From positions 12,688,501 to 12,752,500 of the forward strand of contig JAILWY010000002.1 in the NCBI GenBank assembly GCA_022113835.1: a DNA stretch of 64,000 nt, given 5' to 3'. Each line of letters starts with the position of its first letter. Positions within the stretch are counted from its first letter, which is position 1. A program made the position numbers and the translations under genes. The stretch comes from Atopsyche davidsoni (lineage: Eukaryota > Arthropoda > Insecta > Trichoptera > Hydrobiosidae). Positions 24,601 through 34,906 of this stretch are shown in pieces. The notes beneath the pieces are model-generated. The model was not told the origin of the DNA, made no database searches, and saw nothing but the letters and a program-made list of their open reading frames with translations.

Positions 24601-25063
24601 TAAATCAATTGAAATCTTAAGGGAATACTCGACATCCAATAAATTACCTAGATCGATGCATAAATAAATAGTTTGACTCTTTTCTTCCCTTTGAATGTCG
24701 TTCTGGACTCTGCATTCACACCTGTTCGCAATGTCTTCTGTTTGGTGACCTTCGCTGTTTAACTCTGCTTGAGATTTTTTTATATATACTGCATTTTGTA
24801 TTTGAAAAACAAATTGAAAAAAGTGACGATGGCTGATGTTAGGACACTCGTTTGGTGATTCGAGTAATAGCACGCGTACAGTCGGAACGAGGTGTCCTCT
24901 CGATAGCGAGAGCGAGTTTACTACCCCTGCTCGGATGACCGCGCGAATGTCACGGCCGCGGGCGGGAGGGGCGGGAGGGGCGAGAGGGGCGGCGGGGCGG
25001 CTTGTCGCGTGTCGCGTGTCGCGTGTCGCGCGTCGCCAGTCGGGGAGCCGCACCGCCGCAGTC

Positions 25064-28000
25064 ATGTCGCTCCCGAGCCCGTCAGTGCCTCGCAGTGTGC
25101 GCGCATTCTTGTTTACGTTTGTGATATTGGCGGCGACCGCCGGGACTTACGGCCGTGAGTAATATTAACTACCATTATTTAAAAAAAATAAGATTCATGA
25201 CATCATATTTAACAAAAAAAACAACACTCGCTATCACAAACGTGTACCGTTTTCCTCGTGTGTAATGTAGATATTCAATAGAAAACAGTAAATCTTTTCA
25301 TTTTGAAACGACAAGTTTACGACTTGTTTTATTGTGGAGGCGCGATTCCCCGCGCGTCGATAAGTGCAGCGCTCGTCCCCGGTTCTCAACGCTTCTCTGT
25401 TACCACCGCGAATGGCCGCCGATACTTATCTGATCGAACGGATTCATAGTTATTAAGATCGATCAAATTTGCGCGTGCGACTCTCACTTGCGCGGGGATG
25501 ATCGCCCCCGCCGCGCGGAGCGATCCGCCCCAGAGTCGCGGGTGAAGTCATTCGTAGTGCTTTTTATTTCAAGGCAGTAGGACGCGATTTTTACTATTTT
25601 TGTAGAAATTAAAATTCCTGCGACTCGTTAGTTCCGGTTTCTATTTTGAAAGCGGTCGTCAGGTTTGTCGGACAGAGGAAACGCCATCAGCGATAACCTC
25701 TCCTCGGTGAGTGGACCCCGCCGCCCTCCGCCTCCGAGGCGTCGGCTCTGACGCAGTCCCGGCTTGCGGTTTGTGAAACTCCGCGATTCTTCACTGCACT
25801 GGAAAACTTCACCAACGTGAATCATTTCTTTCCGAGAACCGTATTTACTAGGCGTGCGGCCCGAGCTGATCGCGTTTGCGTACTTTAAAAACAATTTAGT
25901 CTCTCTTTTGAGAAGATACCAATAGACGAAGGATGTCGTTCAAAGAAGGAAATTAATTTATTTTCAGAGGAGAGAGTCCCGTCGGACCGGGCACCGAGCG
26001 TCTTTCTGAAAACTGTCCCCTCCTCTGGTGCTCTCTGCAGATTTCCGTCTGCCGCCGCGCTGTGGGTAAACTTTACGAGAAAACATCGGCAGCCGAGGAC
26101 GCGATCGGTCACGTCGAGTCGTCGACAGCAGTCTCGACTTGCCGCGAGATACGCGAACTGAACTCCGAAACCCGGTCTTCGCTGAGGAAAAATATATAAG
26201 AGAGCTCGCTCCTCTGTCGGCTCGCCTTCCCTCCGCGACCGCTCATCGCAGACGTCACCGGCGGCTCGATAACCCGCGGGTCTCGACCCGGCCTCGGCCG
26301 CCCGCGCCGATAAGTACGGGGCGGGGATCTCGCCAGGACAACTCTTGACAGTTCACGCCTGCGAAGGAGCTCTCGCCGCTCCCGGCCGGGGCGGGCCCCC
26401 TCCGCCCGCTTCCGAAGGTGACTCTGTAATTTATTCATCCGAATCCTGTTAGGCACTCGAATTCGTTTTTTGCCGGAGGAAAAAAATTCTCATTCGAATC
26501 GGTCAAGCGAGGTCGAGTAGTTCTTGAAAAAACTCTAGAGAAATAATAAAAATAAACACGAGAGGACCGCAGAAGTGTCCCGGCGTGACTGCGGAGTAGC
26601 GGTTTCCCGCATTCCGTTCTCCGCGCTGCGTCGATTTGGCGACGAGCTGTTCCCGCGGCCACGAGGCCGGGGCGGAGAGTCCTGGCGGTCCCCGAGGCCA
26701 GGGCGGAGAGTCCTGGCGGTCCCCGAGGCCAGGGCGGAGAGTCCTGGCGGTCCCCGAGGCCAGGGCGGAGAGTCCTGGCGGTCCCCGAGGCCAGGGCGGA
26801 GAGTCCTGGCGGTCCCCGAGGCCAGGGCGGAGAGTCCTGGCGGTCCCCGAGGCCGGGGCGGAGACTCTCCCCTTGCACGACTCGCCCGGCACGGTGGCGC
26901 ATCTGCAGCTGTCGATGACTCAATGTTATTCGAAAATTCCTAAAATCGATAGAAAGCTATAGAGATGTTTGCAAATGTGAGAGCTTGCTGCGCCGCCTCG
27001 CTCGCGGAAGAATCTGCCGTCCGAGGCATTATCGTGGTATTCGGTGACCTAAAATGATAAGACACATTCCTAAAATATTCCGTTAGGTTACATTGTAAGT
27101 CGATAAAATGTCCTATTTATTCTCTACAGAGACGAAATGAGTTGTGGGTTCTCGGATTTCAACGAAATTCTCGATCATTCGAGTTGGCAATGGGTATTTC
27201 CCTGAACTGACTGCATCCGAGCTTGACGGTGTCCATGTCTGCGCATCAAAGTCGAAACGATCTCGCGCGGCACTATCTGACCGGTCACCTCTGCCGACTT
27301 GACCGCCGGCGTGGCGATGGCGTCACCGACCGGTGGAAGTGAACGATTGGGAAATTCCCTAATTTTCTTGCGAAAAAAAACATTTAAACTTCTTTTAAAA
27401 ATTGATAATGGTGAATTACCGTGATTTCGTTAGTCAAAAAATTGACAGGTGCTTTTGTCTCCGGCTGAATAATTACACCCTCTCTGGGTCTCCGGCCGTG
27501 GCCACGGCGGCTGCCACTATAGGCGCGCGCTCCTCCTCTGGACGAAGGTCTCCGGTTCATCCTGCGACCCTTCGACTGTCGCTATCCGGTGGGCGCCCGT
27601 CGAGCGGGCCCGGCCGCTGACAAATCCGAGAGTTACCCGTGTCGACTTGCGCGTTTCAGAATGGGACGAGGAGGCAGACGGCCCGTGCACGACGGTCTCG
27701 AACAGCGAGGGCATCTGCACGGCGCTGCAGCGCTGCCCCGCCTTCCTGGAGCTCGTCCGCCGGCGCCCCATCCCGCCCGACGTGACCGCCTTCCTGCGCC
27801 GCTCCCAGTGCGGTTTTCAGGGCAACCGGCCCAAGGTGTGCTGCCCCTCGGACGGCAGCTCGGGCATGGAGGGCGGGCGGCCCTCCGGGGGCGGAGGAGG
27901 CAGAGTGCGCAACCCGCTGCTGCCCGACCGCTCCTCGTGCGGAGACGCCTCCGCGGATCGCATCGTAGGCGGAGAGTCCACCGAACTCGGAGAGTTCCCC

Positions 28001-29709
28001 TGGATGGTGCTACTGGAGTACACCAAGCGTGAGTGTCGCCGCCGTCCGTCTCCGGATGATCCGTCCCCGTCCCCCCGACTCATGGTACAGTTCGCATTTC
28101 AGCTAACGGCAAGGGCTTCTACTGCGGCGGCGTGCTGATATCCGCCCGCTACGTGCTGACGGCGGCCCACTGCGTGCGCGGCAAGGACATCCCGCGCACC
28201 TGGCGCCTCAGCGGCGTGCGCCTGGGCGAGTGGGACACCCAGATGGACGACGACTGTCTGGACGACGTGTGCTCCGACCCGCCCGTGGACATCCCCGTGG
28301 AATCTGCGGTGGCCCACCCGCAGTACGTGCCCACCAGCCGCAGCCAGCTCAACGACATCGCGCTCATCCGCCTCGCGCGGCCCGTCACCTTCACAGGTAG
28401 TCTCCTGTCACCTTCCCGTCTCCGAATCTCTTTACGTTTATCTCTTATGTTTTGAGTTGCATTATGAAATCTCACAGTTGTATTATTTAAATACTGTTTA
28501 TTTGTACGCCTTTGTCTCTGAATTTGAATGATTGTGACTGCAGTATACTCTCTTGTTTCTTTTTAATCATTATCATCATTTTTTCGTTCGATTTGTAATA
28601 TGTTTTTTATTTATTTGAATTATCATAAATTAACTTTTTATACGTTTACTTACTAACAGAAGACATTTCTTTCATGCTTTCTTTCTTTCAACCAAAACAT
28701 TAGACTCTTAGAACAGAATTAGAGGTTCTTATCCTATACAATAAATTGAACTTCCAGATAAACCTTTTTCATCTGTGATCCGTACTACTGTGCTATGATT
28801 ATAAGCTACTGCATTTTGAAATTTCCAGAATGGATCAAGCCCATCTGCCTACCCAGCGCTGACCAACGCCTGCTCTCCAAGGACTTTGTGGATGAGGAAC
28901 TTTTTGTAGCCGGTTGGGGAAAAACCGAGACAAGTGAGTTGGGAGACATCCTCCACACATATTTGCTAAGAAAACTAAATATTGCTTTATGAATTCAATT
29001 ACTCACAATCCATATTCTAGCATAAAATTGACTAATTATAAATTACAGAATTTCTGAATTAATATAATTACTTAATCAATAAATAAATACAAGTACAACT
29101 TATGTTCTGGAATTTGTAGTAAATATTTTTAATATAATAATATACTATTAACCTGTGAAAAAATCACTCAAGTATTTTATTAAAAATATTAAAATAGAAT
29201 TCCATCAAGTCTCTCAAAAATATTGATTATTTGAATTTGTAGTAAGTTCTGTAACTAAAGTGGTTAATAACTTTTTCAGAATCAGAGTCCAATGTCAAGT
29301 TAAAGCTGCGGGTGCCCGTCGTGTCCACCTCTTCCTGCTCACCTGTGTACTCCGGCGCCGGAGTCACTCTTGGAGCAGGACAGGTTAGTTCCATGATAGT
29401 TAACCAATAACATGTCTACTTAAAGATATAGTACAGTAAATATATAAATACATTTTTAACTGGTAACTGTAATATCTATTCTCGTGTGTATTTTAGCTTT
29501 GTGCCGGAGGGCGTCGTGGAGAGGACTCGTGCCGAGGTGACTCAGGAGGTCCACTCATGTTAGTAGATACTAACAATGGACTCGCCAACTGGTTTGTGGC
29601 CGGAGTGGTCAGCTTCGGCCCTTCTCCTTGTGGCATGCGCGGCTGGCCCGGCGTGTACACCAAGGTGGGAGATTATGTGGACTGGATCTCCAGCAACGTG
29701 CGCCCTTAA
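25064..29709 (+). CDS. Clip-domain serine protease C (CLIPB-like), 6 exons
   Basis: Exons 25064-25154, 27660-28028, 28103-28396, 28829-28933, 29280-29383 and 29497-29709 give 391 aa. The ATG opens a basic-then-hydrophobic signal peptide ([15 protein letters not shown]). Exon 2 carries a classic clip domain (PC..GIC..QRC..SQCGF..KVCC, residues about 39-92), a short Gly-rich linker, the light-chain Cys (SSCG) and activation site ADR|IVGG. Catalytic motifs are TAAHC, NDIALI and [10 protein letters not shown] with Asp189. DCLDDVC is the CLIPB-type Cys pair. His and Asp lie in one exon, unlike A, B and E, so the intron between them is absent here and in D. The 5' flank is GC-rich with GTGTCGC repeats ending in a CCAGTC initiator-like motif. 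Intron 1 contains a minisatellite and a kappaB-like site. AATAAA at 29862 is a candidate poly(A) signal. Predicted role: trypsin-like activating protease of an immune or developmental cascade. Confidence 0.9.
26662..26870. repeat. 31-bp minisatellite in protease C intron 1
   Basis: Six to seven copies of a 31-bp unit with core CGAGGCCAGGGCGGAGAGTC. The internal copies are nearly identical; the first and last carry GGCCGGGGC. Long ORFs on both strands here are repeat artefacts. Confidence 0.93.
27349..27359. promoter_or_regulatory. kappaB-like site in protease C intron 1
   Basis: The perfect palindrome GGGAAATTCCC fits the NF-kappaB/Relish consensus. It lies 301 bp before exon 2. One match of this size can occur by chance, so this is a candidate only; protease D has a comparable match at 36407. 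Confidence 0.3.
29152..29235. repeat. Repeat family R1 copy in protease C intron 4
   Basis: GTGAAAAAATCACTCAAGTA, AAAATAGAATTCCATCAAG and CTCTCAAAAATATTGAT occur in the same order and orientation as in intron 5 of protease A. In both genes this is the intron following the AGWG exon. Confidence 0.7.
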
Positions 29710-29934
29710 CAACATTCCCACTGTCATTGTGGCGTTATTGCTGATCTTGTGAATATAAACTCATGCAATAATGGATGACATTACATGCTCTCTCCAGTGG
29801 ACAGCGCAGCCAAAGTAGATGACATTGTAACTTTAATACTTACAACTGAAGCTTACCTAAAAATAAACTGCTTATGAGCAATGCATATTGCTCAAAACGC
29901 ATACAACCTAATTGTTGTAACGTATTTATTACTT

Positions 29935-30070
29935 TGGATAATATATTCAATATTTTTGACAGAAAGTACTCAGTGGAATTTCATTTCAATAAATTAAATT
30001 ATTTTTGTGATTTTTCCACATGTTTGTATGACATTTATGTTTATATACATGTGGAAAAATCACAAAAGTA
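29935..30070. repeat. Repeat family R1, inverted pair
   Basis: TTTTGTGATTTTTCCACATG (about 30004-30023) and CATGTGGAAAAATCACAAAA (about 30048-30067) form a 20-bp perfect inverted repeat about 24 bp apart. The left arm continues into the GACAGAAAGTACTC part of the family, as if two copies inserted head to head. Confidence 0.75.
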
Positions 30071-30170
30071 TTTTATTTTAAATATTACTTTGGAGAGTGT
30101 TGATTTTTTTCCCAACTTTGCCGCCTGCATCTTTTTATGAAAGAATTCATAGTTAAAATTACATTTATTA

Positions 30171-30485
30171 GATTGATAATGATTAAGAACATTTTTTTAA
30201 ATATTGAAAATTGATTAAAGAAACTCTTAGAAAAATATATCAACGTGATTTGTGCGGGATTCGAACCCACATCCCCTCGCTTACATGGCAGGTGCATTAC
30301 CAACTATGCTAACCAATCACTAGTAACTAATACTAGTGATTGGTTAGCATAGTTGGTAATGCACCTGCCATGTAAGCGAGGGGATGTGGGTTCGAATCCC
30401 GCACAAATCACGTTGATATATTTTTCTAAGAGTTTCTTTAATCAATTTTCAATATTTAAAAAAATGTTCTTAATCATTATCAATC
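30171..30485. repeat. 315-bp palindrome with tRNA-Thr-like sequence in each arm
   Basis: Two arms of 154 bp (30171-30324 and 30332-30485) are almost exact reverse complements around a 7-bp spacer. The right arm, read on + strand, carries a pol III box A (TAGCATAGTTGG, 30345-30356) and box B (GGTTCGAATCC, 30389-30399) 33 bp apart. Flanking GTGATT/AATCAC can pair as an acceptor stem. The anticodon-loop region, CATGTAA, resembles the CTTGTAA loop of tRNA-Thr(UGU) but has A instead of the invariant U33, and the anticodon stem pairs poorly. It is therefore best read as two tRNA-derived SINE heads or a foldback element, not a functional tRNA gene. Confidence 0.85.
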
Positions 30486-31191
30486 AATTAAACCTGTATA
30501 GGTAAAATCGTACTTCCTGTGAGATGGTCTTCACAAAAACCAATAATTACATTTATTAGGTTGATTGTTTATTTTTACTTTTGTTTTTTTTTACAAATCT
30601 TGAATTTTATCAATGATAAGCGGATACATTTATTTTTGATGTTAGATTTTAAATAATATATTATTTTTGTTAAAAAGCTCTTTTTAGTATGATATAGTTA
30701 AAATTACAAAAAATTTGAATAGCAAAAAAAATATTAAAAATTTATTTTTATTCCCTAATCAATTACATTTAGATCTGAGTAGAACCTTACAATTCTAATT
30801 GTATGATTATTATTAATTAATACATATTTCAACAAAAAACAACAACAACAAAAACAAAAGTAAATACTTACAAAAAAAATTATAAAACTTTCCAGTTGTG
30901 GACCTCTTACTGGTTTTTAGGAATTGGTTGTAGAATTCAACATACTTTAAAATTGTTAGGTTTCTCAATTGAACATAAAAAACTCCTAAGGAAGGTTAGA
31001 ATTCCCTATTACCCAGACCCCTCTCCCTCCAAGACGAAAAACGTATTAACAACTTAATGCCTCCAAAAATTGACATTTTTTTTTATAAGTACTAACAAAG
31101 TACTAATATGACTTATTTATTAAGTTTTTAACAATTCAATAATCTTTGTATAATTTTATTGTATTGATATTGAATTGCATATCGGTTAGTT

Positions 31192-31434
31192 TCAGTTATA
31201 ATCAAATCCAAGTTTCCCATTTTCAAAGTATTGTAAAATTGTTGTCTTTGAATCATTATCAAACTGCAAATTTACACCAACTGTATTGCTATATAGAAAC
31301 CTTGGAGGGGTAGGTGTTGGATTTTCACAATTTATTTCCACAAATTCTCTGAATGGAACCGTATCACAATTTTCCGAATCAATATCATTGTCTGATAATT
31401 CGGAAAAATCACTATCATTGTCTGATTCATTTAC
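31192..31434 (-). pseudogene. Possible piggyBac-like transposase N-terminal fragment
   Basis: A minus-strand frame reads an acidic Ser/Asp/Asn/Glu-rich stretch (NESDNDSDFSELSDNDIDSE) followed by PPRFLYSNTVGVNLQFDN and a terminal LQYFENGKLGFDYN before a stop. An acidic start followed by an aromatic-GVN-aromatic pattern is reminiscent of piggyBac family transposases. No DDD catalytic part is present. The assignment is weak, and no start codon is in frame. Confidence 0.25.
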
Positions 31435-33333
31435 AATATTTCCTCATCTGAAACATTTTAGGGTAAAAATAAAATAACAAAAATAATAATATATCATTCT
31501 ATACAAATAAATAATAATATAATTTTATGATCTTATATTCAGATTTAAAAGTGAGCAAAAATTATATATTAAATTAGAATATGTGTTGACATTACAAGTT
31601 ACACGGTGACTAACTTGTAAATATAAATATTGTCACTGCAAAAATCATCAACAAGTCGAAACAAGACTGCCCGAACACTGCTCAGGTAAGGCAATAAGAA
31701 CAAACACATTAATATATTTGGCTCGGGCAAATCACTACCAATAAGTCGGAACACGATTTGCCCGAGCAGCGCTCGGGCTCGTTAATGCAATACAAACTCC
31801 TTGCTCGTGTCACACTCGGGATAGACTGGGAACTGTTTAAGGCCTGCCACAATTCTTTTGTGTTTTATTGGATATGTTACATTATCATAACTTAAAGAGG
31901 TAACTGCAAATATTTAAAAACAAGACGAGTCAAGGAGTTCATTGTATCCTTTTACATCCTCAATATAATTAAGATCAATAATATCCTAAAGTTCTCAGAA
32001 AGCAGAGAAGGAAAGCCACGAGCACAGTCAAAGGAAATCTTTAGGTGTGTGGTGGTATACACTCTCGGCTGATTTGCAACAATTCCTTATAGGTAAACAT
32101 CTCTTGGATGCTTATTTTCAAATTGGAGTTGAAAGAGATACTTAACATTATTACAACTATTAAATCAATAGTGCTTCTTGATTCTAGTAAAATAGTAAAT
32201 TTCAATACGAAGGAAGAAGCCTCACTCGTTTCAAAACACACAGTCCTAAGTATTACGTGACTGTAGTAAATATTATAAAAAATATTTTATTTTATATTAT
32301 TATATTTTATTAAACAGGAAAAGTTTTTAAATTATTTTCTAACAAATTTTGAGAATCATTAAGTCATAAATAAAAATAAAATGTAAATTTTTCAAGTATC
32401 TTACAACTATAGAACTTATTTCCAGCCTTTTAGAATCATACGGCGGCTAAGCTCTCAAGTAACGGAAAGCGGTTGTACTAGAACAACTGTGACAGAAGTA
32501 ATTTACTGAATCGCTACAGTGAAGATTGCTTCATTCATAACTAGTAGGCCCTACTGAATTGCAGACTCCCCGACAGCCTGGTGAGGTGCAAGAGCATCCT
32601 ACAGGCATGCACGGTGCAGTTCTGCAAAACCTAACTAAATTTAGAGGAAACTGTTGGCTCTGATAATCCCTGTCTGTGGTTTGTTTGCATATGAGTGTGG
32701 TTAAATTAGCTTTCATGTGAACTTACTTTCATAGTAAGTATAATAAACGAATTACTATTGATTCGTCCTAATATACACACGTATATATAAATAAAGTGGC
32801 TTATTTCAATTATTTTGTTAAAACGCCTTATTTTTAACATTATATAAAATTTATGTTCATCATCTTTCGCAAAAGGTAATTATGCAACTGTAGGTAAGTG
32901 AAGTATTCGCTTTCCACTTTGACGATTAAAAAACCATCCGGCAGCCCTAGTTCTGTACCCCATAGACCTGGAAGTATTCCCTTGGCCCCCAGAGCCGCCT
33001 GCTCGCGATGAGCGCGTCCGTCCGTCAGAATTATTCGTTTTACTTTGATATCTTTCTGGAACAGACGCTTTGATGTCAAGTTTATCACTTTCATTTTTGT
33101 GAAGCGACGTGCGGGGGTCCGTGGCGCGGATACGCATCAATGCATCATCATTGCCGGCCATCTCTGAAGGCGAGCGCTCCTAGTCCCCGAAGCAAAGAAG
33201 AACTCTGTTTTCGCAGATTGCACGGTTTTGAAAAATTTAGTTCTCCAAATTTATAACATCGAACATTTAAAACTTTATCATTTTAGCAATGTAGAATGCA
33301 GGTCCCGGCAGGTCCCCCGACGGCTACCGAGCC

Positions 33334-33402
33334 CGAGCAGCACGAGCAGCACGAGCAGCACGAGCAGCACGAGCAGCACGAGCAGCACGAGCAGCACGAG
33401 GC
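33334..33402. repeat. 9-bp tandem repeat (CACGAGCAG)n
   Basis: About seven copies of CACGAGCAG. One frame reads (EQH)n and the opposite strand (CCS)n; neither frame extends into a recognisable protein. Confidence 0.93.
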
Positions 33403-33898
33403 TCGAGGCACTCGATCGCCCTGTATGCCCTGCACTGCGTGCTGTTCCGTCGCGGGACCGGAATGCATTAGTAAATTGATTTTTTACTGATATTCACATT
33501 TGGACGTAATGTTTACTTGTATTGATTGTGAACGAATATTTGTGGAAATACGATCACCTCTCGTGGACGAAGCGCGCAGAACGAACGGCATTTCGAGACG
33601 TGTTTCAAAATAATCTCATTATTTGTCTTATTTATAAACGAATCGTGCAAGATAAGCGATCCAGCTGTCGGACGTTGAAATTTCGTCATCATAACTGAGT
33701 TATGATGGTCGTCATCAGTAAGAATAAATCAATTCTTCCCGATATATATTTCCTTTTTCCCCGTACATGCGTTTGCAAAAGCAGATCTAAGCAAAACGCG
33801 GTTTAGCAACGTCTCAAACCGCCTAGAAAAATGGCTCTGTCGTAATAAATCGCGGTTCGGATGAGCCGCAAGGCCGTCGGGCGCCTGTTTCGTGCCAG

Positions 33899-34000
33899 CC
33901 CGGTGCCCGCCTGGCGCCCGCCCGGTGCCCGCCTGGCGCCCGCCCGGTGCCCGCCTGGCGCCCGCCCGGTGCCCGCCTGGCGCCCGCCCGGTGCCCCGCC
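33899..34000. repeat. 22-bp GC-rich minisatellite
   Basis: About 4.5 copies of a 22-bp unit starting CCCGGTGCCCGCCTGGCG. The copies are nearly identical. No gene overlaps. Confidence 0.93.
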
Positions 34001-34785
34001 GCCCCGCCTCGTCCGACGCCCTCGCCCCCGATAACTGATGAGAAAATTAGTAATGTGTTTTTCAATGAAGCATTTTTTTATGTCACAAGAGGACGTTATA
34101 TACTAAACTCCGTTTGAGCAATTAAATAATCAGGAAACCTGTTTAAATTCTCTTCTATTTTCACTAGTGGTCACTCCTCGAGCGAGAAGTATCCGAGCTC
34201 ATGTGAAGCGAAACCTCATCAGCCGACCGCAGACGCTTCCTCGAGCCGACCGCGCGCGCTGCGTCTCAACTGAAAAATATTATGGTTTCCCCCAAGACAT
34301 ATCGCAAAATTTCGATTTTCAGTTGGGTTCCGTGCCTAGCTAGCCGACTCCATCATCAGGTTCCACGAGCGATTTCTACGCACACTGGAGACCTTCGCCG
34401 GCCGGGCGAGGGAGCGGTTTGTTTTTTTCGTTGTTTACGAAAGCTCCGAGAATTTAGCGATTATTGGGCGGGCCTGCGGTCTCTCGGCGAATGACGAGAA
34501 TCGAGATGCAATCGGCGAGGACGAAAGTAATCTACAGTTCGTCTATTAATCGACGACCAGGATCGGAACCCGTCCAGTGCCGAGCGCTGCTTGCGGAAAG
34601 TCCCTCGGCCGCGCGGAGGGTTTTACCCTTCGGGTTTACCCGCGCCGGGCGCCGAGATAAGCTGAGTGCGACACCGCTCCGGCTCGACCGAGGAGTCCGA
34701 GTCCGAGTCCGCCGACGCGACCTCCGCGCGGCCAGTCGCCGCTCGCTCGCCGCCGACGCTCGGCGCCTTGCGTCCCGCCGCCCCG

Positions 34786-34870
34786 CAGCCCCGCAGCCCC
34801 GCAGCCCCGCAGCCCCGCAGCCCCGCAGACGACGCCTCGCGCCCCGCAGACGACGCCTCGCGCGACAGAA
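34786..34870. repeat. (CCCCGCAG)n octamer repeat upstream of protease D
   Basis: Six perfect CCCCGCAG octamers are followed by two copies of a longer unit containing GACGACGCCTCGCG. The tract ends 37 bp before the start codon of protease D, so it is probably in its 5' UTR or core promoter. A related tract occurs in intron 1 at 35556-35625. Confidence 0.93.
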
Positions 34871-34906
34871 GTGCCGCGCCGGCGATCCTCCGGCCCTCGC
34901 CGCAGC

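Larger units (their letters stand above)
21323..24900. other. AT-rich spacer between proteases B and C
   Basis: No gene is recognised. It holds a hairpin element (21715-21853), an LTR fragment (22040-22210), two dispersed R1 repeats and a SINE-like sequence, listed separately. The interval 22810-24190 shows only short, featureless ORFs. Confidence 0.5.
29710..34906. other. Spacer between proteases C and D
   Basis: No confident gene. It contains the R1 inverted pair, the tRNA-like palindrome, a possible transposase relic and two GC-rich tandem repeats, each listed separately. A 93-codon minus-strand ORF at 32880-33161 opens with ATG (MAGNDDALMRIRATDP) and overlaps another open frame. It could be a first coding exon of an unrecognised gene, but no partner exon or domain is visible. 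From about 34150 the DNA becomes GC-rich, leading into the promoter of D. Confidence 0.4.

Noticed and set aside
26435..26962. ORFs of 108-162 codons on both strands in protease C intron 1
   Set aside because: They are translations of the 31-bp minisatellite.
30345..30420. A tRNA-Thr gene
   Set aside because: A replaces the invariant U33, the anticodon stem is poorly paired, and the sequence is one arm of a palindrome; SINE or foldback origin fits better.
32880..33161. 93-codon minus-strand ORF as a gene
   Set aside because: No domain, no partner exon, and a second open frame overlaps it; retained only as a note in the spacer entry.
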